NCBI GenBank assembly: GCA_023333565.1
Contig: JAJKFH010001182.1
Location: 1-64,000, forward strand
Length of the DNA stretch: 64,000 bases
Source of the DNA: Puffinus mauretanicus
Taxonomy: Eukaryota; Chordata; Aves; Procellariiformes; Procellariidae
Direction of reading: 5' to 3'
Shown here: positions 35,685-49,903 of the stretch, in pieces
How the letters are laid out: each line of letters begins with the position of its first letter
How positions within the stretch are numbered: the first letter of the stretch is position 1
Program-made: the position numbers and the translations under genes
Notes under the pieces: model-generated
The model's input: only the letters and a program-made list of their open reading frames with translations
The model's database searches: none
Told to the model about the DNA's origin: nothing

Positions 35685-38600
35685 CTGAAAAACAAAATAA
35701 GGTGTAAGAAATGGAGAAAACATGCTTCTTTTATGGTGTACTAATATTTGTCTTTGCAAACATACACTCATTTTGTTAGAAAACATGGAGTAATCATGAA
35801 ATGGGAAAACCAGTCTGGAAACATCTTTTATCAGCTCACCATTCAGAACTGTCTGAAACAAACTTGCAGAGAGTTGCCATGTCAATTTGTTTTCATGTGG
35901 CCCGATCACATCTGACATTATAAAAAGTTAAATAAAATACTGAAGGAGCTGTTCTGAAATACAAATTCTTCATAAAGGAGACAAAATATACCAGAAGACG
36001 ACTGAAGATCTCATTATCAGCTGCATTCTAATAAGTTGAACCTGATTGCATTTAGGGATTTTTTTTTTTAAATTATTACTTTAAGTAAAGTTCAGGAATG
36101 CTAGATCTTGTTCTACGGTCCTTATAACGGCATTTCATCACACACACCACTAAACCCTGCGAACATGCCCGCCTGTGAGTATTGCCACTGAACATTAGTG
36201 AGGTTTATATTACTTGTGTTATGTGAGAAAACACATATAGAAAACCAGTTGAGGATTAAGTTCTTATTTTTATAAATAAACATCACAAATTGCCTAAGAA
36301 ATCATAAGGGAGAAAGGAATGCAAACTGTATAGACAAAACTGCATTTAAAACCTCAGTCTTAAAACCATCTTTCTCTTTCAAAATCAACATTTTAATATG
36401 CCATATTGACTCTTCTAATACCTGAGGGCACAAGATACCTTGTGCCGAGACTGACCAGAGGTACTTGAAGCTTTTCATTATCTCCTGAGCCACGAGTAAT
36501 GTTTCATGTTTCATTCATAAACACAAAAAAAAGAAGAAAAAAAATCCAAAAATCCAAAATCCAAGCCCACAGGTTGACCTGTTAACATGAGACTAACCTT
36601 TGCATTACCAAGCTGTAAACATTTTTTCCCTCGTGTAATTTTCTGCTGAGCACATGTAAAGAACATTATATCAACAGAAAAGCTGTCCTATATTTTCACA
36701 TAATTGCGAACAAAAGGCCACAAGTCCAAAGAGTGCTGAAATAGGCAGCCATAGATGTTGGCAGGAGGGTGGGACAGTAGCACAGTCTACATGGGGACCC
36801 TTGGTCTGCACTAGGACTGCAATTCAAGCAGCTTAACAAGTAGGAGGGAACCACAAAACAACACATTAAATGGGTAAACCAGAAATTAGACCTCAATGGC
36901 AGAGGAATCAGTGATGCAGTAGCTGCCTTCCATTCATAGGCATTTTTAGCAGGTTGTCTAAAGAAAAATTTGGGGGAGCAGAAATGGAAATACTGTTTCT
37001 AGAAAGCAGTAGTAAGGCTGATCTTGACCAGCAGGCCAGTAGGCCAATTATCTCAAAACACTAAATGGCTGCCAGACCTACAAAAACCCTGTTCTGTCTC
37101 TCCTGTTTTCCTACCTTTTTCCTCCCATCTATCTTCTCTTAAGGTTTTAACCTGACCCCCAAGACCCACTGCAGCACCAAACCATGAGGACGATACAGCT
37201 CATGGAGCTTTGCATGCCTTGTGAGCAAACCAGAGGACGAGGGACACAGCCACTGCCCTGGTCTCTGGCTGCTTTTGCTGTATTTCCCAACCCAGAGTGC
37301 TGCCTGTGACAGCACCATCTCCAGAAACGTCTTCCTTCACCTTCTCTACTCTGCCTGCCCTCCTGTGTACATCTGCTTTCTCACAGATGCACATCTTTCC
37401 CCATTGCCCATACATCCAGCTGACAGTAGAAAAGGAGCAAAGATCGTAAGGAGGCATGCCAGGTGAAAACAGTCATCTCATGGGGCCTGGCTCAAATCAG
37501 AGACAACAGGCTCAAATTCCCTGCAAGGGCCATGACACGTTGTGGACCACAGAAAGCCAACCAGCCATAGCAGGCCTGGCCACCTGCAGAGCGCAGCAGG
37601 AATGGGGTTGAAGAGGAGACCTTCAGCAGATGAGGGCAGCAAGGAAGTGTTACAGTCTGTAACACCTTACAAGACAGCAGTGTCCTGAGAGTATTCCCCC
37701 AAGAGCTTCACCCCAAGCAGGGGCACAAGGTGCTCTTTGACAGCAGAAGATGGCAGAACATGGCCTCGTAGCAGCTCGCTGTTCAACCAGCACAGCAAGG
37801 AGACAAACCATGTGCTTAACCTCAGAAGCCTTTCCAACCTCTTCTTCCCCTCCAAAGACCAATCTTTAACAAATTATCCCAGTTAAACAAACACCAGCGA
37901 CAATTTGAGCATTTCCTTATTCAATTTTTAAAGGAAGCCATTCTCATATTAACTAATCAACGTAGGACTGTATCTCTTCACTGCAGGTAACCCTGCAATC
38001 AAAATCTCATCCTCCCTCTAGCTACAGGGCGTTAAAGGCGGCCTTGAAGTTTTCTTCTCACCGGGTGCAGGTAACACGTCGGGAGGGTAAGCCCAAAAAT
38101 CCGTCTTGGGACTTGCCCGCCGACACGAGGGCTGACCCAGAGGCCTCGTGAGGCCGGCCCAGCGCAGCCCGTTGTTTTCACTCGAGGGCCACAGCCGAAT
38201 CCCCGGCTGACACAAGTCCAGCTCTAGCAATGTCGCAAGAAAGTTGTTCTGCACGTCTGTTGATTAAAAAACCTCCTGCGCCAGTCCATTTTTTTACTGT
38301 ATTTTGTAAACATACCCAGTTGGCTCAGGCTTACTGTTTACTATCAAAATAGGCATATCGAACACACAAAACACCAGGCAGAGAAAATACCGTGCTAAGG
38401 CTCAGTTCCCTCTTCTCTGCAACAGAAGTGTTAAATATTTAAGAAATCGCTGCTATTCCTTAGTCATCAAAAATGTTATAATCTGGTATTATTGTACCGA
38501 GGACATCTGAGGTCGCTCTTTGAGTAACAGAGCTGTCTCCTAACTCTGCCAGCAATGAAAAAAAAAATTTTCCTAACAGGAAAAGGTTTGCGGCCCAGAG

Positions 38601-38789
38601 CTTGTTACATAAATTCCTGTTTTTCACGCAGCCAGCAGGACATTAAAGAAGCTATGATTTACTAACTTGGAAAAAGTGTTGAAGAGGTAAATCTTGTGAA
38701 AATATGCACTGCTGTTAATGATGTTGTGTCTACAAATCTTTGCCAGACGCAAACATGACCTGATAAAAAAGTATAGTTTCAGCAGTGGA

Positions 38790-39000
38790 TCTTGGCAGCC
38801 GGAGGAGCGGCGCGGCCGTCAGCGGCCGGGGCGCTCGGCGGCACCACCGGCCCCGGCAGGCTGCAAGACGCCTCCAGTCACGGCTTTCAGCAGGACTTCG
38901 AAGCAAAGCCTCCCAAAACCTGGCCTGAATGACGCGAAAAGCAAGAGGCCGCAGTTTGAGGAGGGTTTCCACACAGCGGCAACGCATGCCAGATCACTCT
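38790..39000. other. CpG-dense patch in FOXO1 intron 1
   Basis: By direct count, about 12 CpG dinucleotides fall within about 70 bp near 38,796-38,865, against a surrounding intron that is AT-rich and CpG-poor. CpGs continue at lower density to about 39,000. A 94-codon plus-strand frame (38,718-39,002) and minus-strand frames stay open across it, which GC-rich sequence does by chance. The patch lies about 3.1 kb from exon 2 on its 5' side. An alternative promoter or enhancer is possible; no TATA box or known motif decides it. Confidence 0.5.
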
Positions 39001-39567
39001 GAGAGCATCCGCGCTGGAATTTTATCAAAACCTCGTCAGGAAGGCAGCAGGGTTGCTGCCACCTGTGGGGTGCTTCCTGGGATTGAGTTTCCGCCTTTGA
39101 GATAAAGCCCAGAGAACCTCCAACTCCTGTTTGGTCTGCGAACCAACTTCATGCCATACTTCAGCATATGGACCGGGAACTGTGGATATGCTTATCGCTA
39201 CTTGCTGATTTAAGAGCCAAAACATGCAAAAGCAGTATCTGCTAAATGCAATGTGATGAGCACATACCAGCTAATAAAACTTGTGAAGCCAAGAAAATGA
39301 TTCCTTTGAATCTACACATTTATATCATTCAGCTGCATTTCCAACATCTCCTACAGCCAAACCACACAGCCCTGCTTGCTGTTCTTCTAAGCAACAGACG
39401 AACTCAAACTGCTTTACATTTTAAAACAATTAAAGAAAATAAATGTCTCAGCCATTAATCCTTGGGTGCAAGTAGCCCTGCTGATATCTAATACTGCAAG
39501 AGATATTCATACTAAAACATGCAACTTAAGCTTAACCTGACTTACTGCTGAAAAAAATCATACCCCT

Positions 39568-39634
39568 ATTACAATTAAAGTTGAGGTATTATTATTAATT
39601 ATTATTATTATTATTACAATTAAAGTTGAGGTAT
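39568..39634. repeat. 22-bp direct duplication flanking an ATT microsatellite
   Basis: ATTACAATTAAAGTTGAGGT plus AT occurs identically at 39,568-39,589 and 39,613-39,634, with (ATT)n-like sequence between. The 45-bp spacing suggests a tandem duplication whose junction expanded into a trinucleotide repeat. Confidence 0.9.
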
Positions 39635-40210
39635 AATTATTTTTTCAGTAAATTGTTTTGGTGTTTTACTAAAGAGAAACACCCGAAAACACAGTTGCTT
39701 TGTTAAGCCTGACAACACTGTAGGCCTGTACTTACTGAAGAGAGACCGTGCAGGCACGCTTGGCCATCCTTCCTCCACGCCAGCCCTTGGAGCATGCAAG
39801 GGGAAAGGGAAGCAGAGCAGAGCTCCTGCTGCAGAGCTCCTGTTTAACCCCACTGCAAACCTCTCCAAGCAGGATCTAACTGTGGATCTGTGAGTATCCG
39901 AGGAGCTGCAAGACCCAAACCCTGTAAAAGCACCTCCGAGTGTCCATGGTCTCTCCCACCCTCATACACATGGCACAGACAGCACCCGTTCAGCCACAGT
40001 GCTGAGATAGCCCCCAAAAGGCAGAGCAAGGAATGGACGCAACAGTCGATACGTTTTACAAAAACAAGTGGATTTGCTACCAAGGTGCATATGCTGATGG
40101 TATTGCAATAAAGCATGCCATGGCATCTCGGAAAAGAGATTCGCCAGTAACTAATAACAAAGGCAGAAGGAGTTGGCCTCTGGAGGTAGATGCAGCCATA
40201 ACAAAGTGGG

Positions 40211-40240
40211 AGGTCATAAGAGGCCATAAGAAGCCATAAG
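40211..40240. repeat. Three tandem 10-bp units
   Basis: AGGTCATAAG, AGGCCATAAG and AAGCCATAAG follow each other directly, a minimal three-unit minisatellite in intron 1. Confidence 0.85.
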
Positions 40241-43200
40241 AGCAAGACTGCTTCCATAACACACAGGTCAGGCATTTCTATTCAAATCAAGTCTGATGAC
40301 TGCCCATCAATTTTTCATTCAGAAGACATCTCAACAGTCCACTCCTTCCTACACCTCATCCAAGAGGACAGTCTACACATGTTGCTAGTCAGCTTGCACT
40401 ACCATCAGCTGAAATGGCTGCAAATACAGACCGGGGCACAGTATCTGACTGTAGTTCTCAGATCTCTCCGAACAATAACTGAAACGGATTTGGAAGCTGG
40501 AGAGAAACTTTCAGGGAATACGACACTCAAGACTGCTTCTGCCATGACCCTCTTAAGATAATCACAATTCAAAAAAAAAAAAAAAAAGAGAAGGGGGGAG
40601 AATACTTTTTTTTTTATTTTAACTGATCGTTTGAGAATATTACAATAGGAACATGCCTGGCAAGAAAGTCAGCGTTGAGGACTGGTAGGAGAGAAGTTCA
40701 GAGACCCATCAGCTAACATCATCACTGTGGAGAGGTGCCTGCTGTGATCGGTGGTGGCTGGCACGTGAGCCAGCTGTGTTAGCGTGTCACGTTACTGACA
40801 GCTTACAGCAGGATTCAGAACCAGCAGAGTCCCTCTGTGGAGACAATACCAAAGCAAAAGCTTTGCAGCAGGGAAGGGAAGACCCCAGGATTTCCATATG
40901 CCGCTACAGAGGACATCAGACCTGTCTCTCAAGGTCTGTGTGTGGGGACTCTACAGCAGGTCCAGATGTTCAAATCACTCTCCTCTTGGAGCCTCAGCGA
41001 CAAGCACCTCTCTAAAAAAAAGTCATAAAAAGACCTCCTAGGAAAGTATGCAAACGACAGGAAGTTCACCACCACACTTGGTCAGGGTTCCTTTGGCATT
41101 AACAGCCAGACAGCAGCAGCAGGGTTAACTGTGGCAAGTGGCACCACTTAGCATCTATCCATGGCTAAGCTAGACCATGCCTGGTGAAACAGGCAGGTCT
41201 GCTTGGAATAGTTACACTGCCTGCACCCGTTTTGCTGTGGTTTCCAACCATCCTGACAGCAGGGGCAGGGTGAGGAGGCTAAGGAGGAAAGAGAACATTG
41301 TTAACTCTAGATGTACCAGAATTTCCTTTGGTACAACACTGGTGTAAGGTAATCCTGTTTGTCTTATCTAATGATAAGACATTATCATTGTATCTATGAG
41401 ATACAAGAAGTTCAGATGCAGATGCTGCACATGGAGCTTGGGTTTGCCTCAGACCTAGTGTTGGACACCCAAAAATGTTTGGTCAACAGATAGCACAATT
41501 GTTCATAAAATAGCCTTAGCCGCATTTCTCTCTCAAAAGTGTTCCTGATACTACAATGTTCACCAACACAACCGCACATCTGGTTGCAGTGTCAGAGGCT
41601 TCAAATGCTAATGAAGTAGCTATCTTTGCCACCCAATTGCAGCATTCTTTCATTACAGCTCAGAAACCTTCCCTGTTGTCAGATAAGAGCATGGACAGAA
41701 AACATGTCACTTTGCCTCAGGTCAAAGAGTCATATTTAGAAGATGCTGGCAATTTGCCACCTGCAGCTGCATGAAGGTGGAAGGGCAGGATTTCCTCCAA
41801 AACAGGTCATGCTTTTTTGGGTCCTTTGTTCTTGGGGGGGGGTGCTTTTGTTCGACTTCATTTTTGTCCTGTGCTGTTATACGGTTGAGAAGTGTCAGCT
41901 GGAAAAAGTGCAGAAACACGTCAATCTTACTAGAGCACCTACTTACTGCACTGTTTCTCCGTGCTTTTCATTACAGATGGTGGCATAGCGGGAGTCCTTC
42001 CCAGAACACCACCCAGGAAACACCATCTCCAAACATGGAGATACTTTCATAGACTGTTTAATTTGATAAGATTTCAGCAATGCACCCCCTTGTTCCCTGC
42101 AGAGGGGGGTCTTCTCTGACGACATGTCAGTGGCATTAATCTAAGTCCTGTGCATTCTGCAGTTAAGTCCACAGATTTATACTCTCCTACGCTTCCTTCT
42201 CATAGCTGTGGAAGACTAAAAAACTTTGGACACCAAAGGGGCTTGGCCATCCTCCAGGTTGTATCCTGCTGCCACACGTGGCACCAGGGACTGGATGGGA
42301 TTTCACAACCACTGGAGCTTTCTCCTCTGGAACATGGTATGTAGTAACAGAAAAATACATGCACAGCTCCAGACATTGATGTTTATGGGACTTGGCTATG
42401 CATACTGACGTGTCAGAACTGGCAGCTCTACTGACATGTATTTGAGTAATTCCCAATTGCTATCCCCAGACACCCTCCTCTTCGTTCTAGGCAGACTTCT
42501 TTGAAGCACTTTTCCGTAATGGCAGTTTGGACATTTCTAATGAGATGATAACACCTGCCTACATGGGCATTTAGAAAGAATGAGCATAAAAAACATTAAA
42601 AAGGTAAAGCATAAAATGGGAAGTATACACACACAGGGCAAGCACACTCCTGGATCCTGTTCAGATGTGATGACCCCCAATCAAAACTTCTTATCACCAC
42701 CCTTACGTTTTCTGAGAGAGACAGAGCCACAACCAGGTTAACAATCATCTATGTCGGTGCCAATACTCCGTTTTATAACTACATTTATTTCTATAACCAC
42801 AATACAGGCATGATATAATATCAACACAGCATACACCAAATATATAAACATTTGCTAGCATTTCAAAGCCGAGGAAACTAAGTGACACTGATTAGGAAAA
42901 ACAACAGACGAAGATGCATATGAAAATTGGGAGATTTTTAAAAGGGATTTGTCAAACGGAACTTCCTCCCTCTCTGGTAAAATCATCTGGGAAGCCAAGA
43001 CAAGCCAGACAGGTTTGTCTAAAAGCTATCGGTTTTCAGGGGTGAAAGAAAGGCAACAATAAGAAGGCAGCACAGTGTTATAAAAAACCAAAAGCAAATA
43101 GCCATCAGGATAAAACAAAAGTTGTGAAGTGTAGAAAATAAGGGAAGAAATAAATATCAGATGAAAAAAATTCAAAGCTAGCAGAGATAACTATGTATTT

Positions 43201-46200
43201 GGTGATCCAGACAAATCCTAATACTGCCTTTACAGAACTGATGCTGTAAGCTTTCTATTCCATCAGACTGAAAACAAGGGTTTGACAAATGTAAGGGTTC
43301 CATATTTGTAACTAAACAGTTCTGTTTTCCACAAATATGGAACATATATACATGCATATGTACATATACAGCTTATGATGAAGAAGCATTTCCCAAGTTC
43401 ACTAGTGACACAGGAGGCCAACACTGAGGCCTCGCTGAAGAGGAACATTTCAAAGTCAGGATGGCCTTATAACTGGGGCCCCTTCTCCTCCCTCATTAAG
43501 CGCGCTCAGACCTCTGGCCTTCACAAGCAGCCTGTGCTGCAATTACATCAGTAGCGCAAAAACAGCAAAGCAGGAGGACACATGCTTAACCTGGGTGCCC
43601 TGACATCAGTCCCAGGTTCTTTCATAGAAAAGCTGATAAAGGATTCAATTACTAAACCATCAGAGGTCAGGGATATAATTAATGTCTTTCAAAACAGTCC
43701 CACAGAATATAGGCCATCGTATGTATAAGAAAAATGTATCTTTTGTTCAAGAAAGGTAAGCAAGAGAACACCTGCAGATATGCCAATGCCACACCGAATG
43801 ACAGTGCAGCCAAGATTAGCACCACGCACCACTGCTAATGTGTGCTCATCAAAGGGATTAAAAACATTAAAATTATCTGTAGTGCAATAAGCTGTGAGGA
43901 AAGCTGCTGCTATTCGTGATGGGCAGGTAGCTCTCTTACAACTCTTCACTGCAGGCTCTAACGCAGCGACCAGGAATGCAACTGTAGAGGGGACGCAGGC
44001 GGTAACGGTTTGAGGCAAAGCTGTCCTTGAATGCAGAGCCCAAGCAGGTTATTGCAAGGAAAAGATGAATCACAATCATAAGCAAAGTTTATTAAAATAA
44101 ATAAATAAAAATTTGGAGTAATAAAGTAGCAGTTCATCCATACAATGCCAGAATGACTAATAGCTTAAAATTTTATTCTGAGACTATAGTAAAGAGAGAC
44201 TAAGGGATGTTTATTTTTTTTCAGCCAGTGGGAATAATTATGATCAGGAGGACAAAAAATGTTAATCACTCGTTTCCTGTTTAACAGACAGCCTGTTTCA
44301 CCTCTGCCACTCTCCACGGTTACACCCAATTCATCACAAAGACTACAGCACTGTTTATAGAAAGCTTCCCCCTTTTTTGTCTTTCTAAAACTAAGCTGCC
44401 TTTTATTGACATTCGTTAGCTCTAATGAAGAGGTACAAATGTGTATACATGCTAAATATATCAATACTAATTAGATCAGCAGATCATCTTAAAAGGAGCA
44501 CTAGAAACACATTCTCACCTATAAAAAGCAATAAGGTGAGAAACAGGCCAAAGTCTCAGTGTAAACCACAGAGGTGAGAAACATCATAGTCCAAAAATAG
44601 GGCTCATTTTCTTCATTGGCCTTTGTGGACATGCAGAGAACTTCCAAGAAATTAAAAAACAAAAAAAAAAAAAGGGGGGGGGGATTACTCCAACAGCTTT
44701 AATAGGGTAAGTGAAACAATTGGAAAGATCCCTGCCTGAGGATTCACATAAGCTTTACAGTTAAAAGCTCTGCATAATAACCAAAGTAGTCATTTGCCAC
44801 TTGCCTAGGTAAAGGCACAAGCAGACCTAACCCTAATGTTTGGTTTCAGTTGGATGCTTTACCAGGGAGCCACACATCTTCATCTTCATGGATCAAGGCT
44901 ATTTGCTTTCACAAAATCCCGGATAACCTAAACTGTTGGAATGATTGTCACAACCTGATGGATTTACGAACAATGGGCAACCCACAACAGTGGAAAATAA
45001 GTTAAAACTGAGGCTGGTAAAGTAATGCAGGAGAGATGGGCTAAGTCCACAACACTTTCCCCATTCACTGCACTGCCCATGGACTAGCTGTGGCTGGAGA
45101 GGCTCGAGGACTTATTTCACCTGCAACAACGCCCACTGCCTGACCATAGACCTCTCCTTAAGGACACAGAAAAGGAGCAGCTGCCAGCTTGCAGCCGTGG
45201 ATCCACGGACGGAGCCGAGCGCACCTGCAGCACTGCCACTGCGACTCCTACAACACCTAAACTCATCTGACAAGGGCGGCAGAGAGGTTTGCTTGTTTGC
45301 AGGAAAGCCACCAAGCCTGTCTGTATTTCTTACCTTGAGGAGCAATATACCAAGGGGGATGTACAAATGCAATAATGTAAAAAGTTGAGTTGACTGAGTC
45401 TTTGTGCAGATTTAAAAAAAAAAAAAGAAAAAAAATACATCTCCTTATTACACTTGTACCAGCATAGCAGAGGGAGCCTTTTCTTTTAGCAGGCAAAGGA
45501 GCTGAATTCTCTGGACACGGGTGTCACTGAATACTAGTTTTTCAGAAACAGAGTCAATGAAAGCAGCAAGCTTCCTTTGCAGCAGGGTTAGCTGTGCCCC
45601 ACAGGAAATCCCTGGCTGAAGGAAACTGCAAGTCTTGTAAAAAGAAGGGCAAAGCCTTCCATTTACAGGCTGAACGGTATCTTACGCTACATCTCACTAT
45701 GCATGTGATCTCTATTTTGACTACAGCAAGGCAGGGATAAGCACAAGTAGAGTCCCCAAAACTACAAAAAGGAAAATAAAACAGAGTTGAGGGGGGTGGT
45801 TTTTTTGTTTTAGTGTATCTTCAGAGATTCTTTACTGCATCTAGTGGTAAAGATGCTGAAGGTTTTACATTTGTAAGGGGACAGTGTCAGCTTAAAAATA
45901 ACAACAACCCTCTGGATTTCACCTAATATTGTAAATATCTGATGTTGCTGTAGTAACCAACAGAAACTGAGGAAAGACGACAGGGACATTTCTCTTTCCT
46001 TTAGTTTCTTTTGTACATGAGTAAGTCCAGTGTATAAAGCCACTGTTTTTACTATTTATTTTTCCTCTAGCCAGTTCTCCCTTTATCTGTCTCACATATA
46101 AAAAGAAAATAAAATATAATTTTCTTCTTAACAAAATATTAGCAGAAAAAATAGATTTCTTAAGTTTTTATTAAAATAGCTTAAACAGGATCAGATCTAA

Positions 46201-49200
46201 GTTCTCTTTAAACTACTGCATCATCTACAAATACATAGATAAAGGATATTGCCTTATGCAGTCAATATTTGTTTGGTTTTCTTCGTGTTGTTTTTCATAC
46301 TTGTTCTTTTTTCCAAAGTTACGAGAAGCAATTTCCAATTACTCCTTTTTGTACATCCTAAAGAGGCAGCACATGTACTAGGTATTGTGTTTCTACGCAG
46401 TTTCTTTGAACACAGTTTGCCTTGGTACTTTCCCCCCCGCACCACAGAAGCATGCCAGACCACCAGCACACTCTCTTTGGGAGAGCTCTTTCCAATTCAA
46501 GCTTGCTCCCATAGCCTAGTAGATTTTATATAACATGATTTACTACAATGCCTACAAAAAACCCTCATCCAAATTTCATTATAGCCTTAAGCTATATTCC
46601 ATGTGTGCATTGCCCCTCTCCACTGGCCAGTTGCTGCCACCCTCTTTCACATAAGGTATGGTTTATCCTTAAAGGGTTTTTAGTTTATTTTCTCGCAAGA
46701 GGGTCTCGGGACTCAGAGGACTCCTGACGGGTGGTTGCACTGTTCATGCCAGCGTCTTCCTCTCGAATGTTGCTTTCTGTGATGTTCTCCAGGCTGAAGT
46801 TTCAAGAAACGCTGGCGCTCATCACTGGGTTTTATGACATCTGTTCAGCATTATAAAGCCACAGTCGCCCAATCTTGCAAAACGTGTAGCACCAACTCTG
46901 AACCAAGTTACCCCCAGACATGCTCACAACTTTCAGTAGGCTATGGGAGGCAGAGTACTATTTCTCAGAGCAAACTGGGCACTCAGAGGAGGGAAATCTA
47001 AAGGGTAATTTCTTCCCTCACACCAGTTTTGGAAGTATTCCTATTCCCTCACTACCGTAGGCTGTGCTCTGTACTTAACAGACTCTTACTAAATCAAAGG
47101 ACTATTTACAATCTACATACTGGCAAGTCCACGTTCCCATAGAATGTCATCTGGCAACAGTGACTTAAACCATCAGCTCTGTATTTACTTGCTTTTCTCA
47201 TTCCCAAGCAAGAAAAGTAAAAAGGACAAGAGAAAAGCATGTTTTTAATGGAATTAATAGAGTAAGCCCAAGAGCTCTAGTGCATCAGCATTCATCACAA
47301 TATTCAAACATCCATTTTTTTAAGAAAAAGGAAAATATTACAATGAGGGCATTAAAAAGGAAAATAAGCCACACCATTGTGGCTTGGGACCTTTTCTACA
47401 TGCAACTGATGCTAGAGAAGTACAGAAACACGCTGGACACAAACTAAGACATTTCCCAGAGTGGGATGCTGTTATGTAAAAACGAGCTTTGTTAGGCATT
47501 TTGGGTGCTATTTTTCTGCTGCTAACTAGATCTAATTAATCTCCCCTCATTACTATTTCTCTCCATTTGAGGCAAGGAGACTGGCCTCACCGTAGCTGCT
47601 TGGAGATGACCTCACTCATTCTCCCATTCCCCTGGACAGAACCTGACACAAGGAGCCTTGGGGCACACTGGGGACTGCCAGGTGCAACAGGAGGTGTCCC
47701 AGGGAGGACGTTGCCATCACCCTCATAGTTCAGAGAAGAAAACACTGTTTTTGAAAAGCCTTCCACCCCCCTTCAGTAATCCCACAAACTCAAAAAGCTC
47801 TTATCAACTTTTGGATTAGGCTCCCTCCTCTTGGAAGTCACAGTCTTCACTTGGTGCAAACTTCACCATCATCGCTCCCATCCTCCTTCAGTGAAAAGCC
47901 CGTGGGTAACTGGGCAGCCTAAGCCTGCCGGGCTAGTTATTCAGATTTAAGGACTGCAACATCCAACTTCTCAACCACAAAGGCTGCCATGGGCCTCCCA
48001 TCCCTCCCATGCCTTTGCCCAAAGATGGGGAAGGCAGAGGAGCTCTCCTCCAGCTTTCCCCAGACGTGCACTAAAGCGCTACGGCAAAAGTACAGCCGAG
48101 ACAGTGAGCTAAAATGCCCTAATCAATTCAAAGGGCTCCAAGACGAAAGTCTTAAGACACTGTGCAGGGACTTGCTCAGTATTTGCTTCCTTCTGCCCGC
48201 TTTTGCTTCTTTTAAGTACCGCAGTTTAGTTTTCCCTCTCACAGATATTCAGACAACACAGCCCCCTGCACAGCTCTAAAGATGCACAAGCTCTTTTCTT
48301 GAGAGAATTGGCTTCCTAGGTCAGAATGGGGCACTCGTTTCAAAAAACAATAATAATAAAAAAGTATCACGGGACACAAACTTACATCAGATTAAAAATA
48401 GCAGGAATGTCAGCAGTAGGAGCTGTCATTTGCAATAGCTATCAAGACACAGGAAGTTAGTTATTCTGTGGATCACATAAGGGCCTCTTTAAAAACAAGG
48501 ATGAAACAGAAAAAAGCAAGCATGTTTACTGAGGCTTGTTTTCCAATATTGTTTATCTAGCCAAGTCTGTTTATGAAGTTTTATAATAATTTGTCATGGA
48601 TACATCTATGGGTTTATGTCCACAGATTTGTTAAACTGCTGGCAAACTCCAGCAGACACTGCAGCCCTTGCTGCTCTTGTTTAATTTTTGGATTCTTTTC
48701 AGTTTTGAAGATACTACAGGGAATGTTTCCACATTTTCATTTTGTTTTAAAAAGAAATTAAAGTGTTCCCCCAGAAAGTCAGGTGTTTTCAAGTATTTTG
48801 TTTGTTGATTATTCATGTAGTCATAAATTACGCAGAGTATTTGGCAGGCCATGCCTTTCTCTGTTAAAACGTTTGTTTTTACTTTTTCAGTTATTGTTTA
48901 GATCCTGGTCATAACATGCTTCAGGTTGTTTTGAACAGCAAAGAGGAAATAAGCAATATTTTAACTTATATCACACTGTAACAACATTAAGTGCCTACGC
49001 AGCAATATGCTGCCTATTCAGTATTTTCAACTTTCTTCCTGTCTGCTGCTGACTTACAACAGCAAGAAGATAATTCATAATTTTACACAGCTTTGCAACC
49101 TGTAAACACAGCTATGATTTGGCTCACAAGCATGGTCAGAACAAAACACAAACAAAAAGGAGCAAGAAACAGGACGCTAAAAAAAGAGCAGAATATAAAA

Positions 49201-49865
49201 TAACCATATTTGCTGAAGGTTGGTTTTGAAATCATAGGAAAACCAGCAAAGCTCTTCTGGAGTCAATTCACACGCACCCCGGGATTGCAGGTAACACAGC
49301 TGGAAGAGGCAGAGCCCCAGCAAGGCACTGTTTGCCTACGTTCACCCTGACACTAGGGCAGAGAGTTAGGAAAGAGACTTTGAACTACATGCCATCCCCG
49401 CTGCTCATAAGGATCACGGTCTCCTGTGGACATGATTACTAACCCGTCATGACTCCTAATATGCCCTCCAGATTAGAAAAAGGAGAGACATCGTTCCAAA
49501 AGTCACACAATTCATGTGAAACAGTCTCTGCACCAGAGTAGAAATTACGGAACTACATTTCAGGAATGTCTCAAGGATTTTTTCTATAACGTTAAGTTGG
49601 ACATTATCTTTCAAGCATTCAGTTCTCATGCAGCAGGATTTCCGCCTCTCCTCCGTTAGAGAAGTCTTAGGAATCCCAATAAATCAGAGGGAAGAAACAT
49701 GACTGTTTCACTACATGTTCTCCTTTGGCCATCTTTGTGAAAAATGTACCTTCAAAATTTAAGTTTGAGTTTTGACATAACATCATATTCATGTTATGAA
49801 GTCAAGTCCTCCAAGTAGCAGGCTCAGAAAACCAACTCTTTCTGTTCTAAAAAGGCAGAGTGAAA

Positions 49866-49903
49866 CCTTATTTTGGATCCTAAAAACACCTTATTTTGGA
49901 TCC
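49866..49903. repeat. 15-bp direct repeat
   Basis: CCTTATTTTGGATCC occurs at 49,866-49,880 and again at 49,889-49,903, separated by 8 bp. It is a short local duplication in intron 1. Confidence 0.85.

Noticed and set aside
39844..40275. 143-codon minus-strand frame, cysteine- and leucine-rich
   Set aside because: Lies in intron 1 with no acceptor or donor that would include it and no similarity to a known membrane protein; treated as chance.
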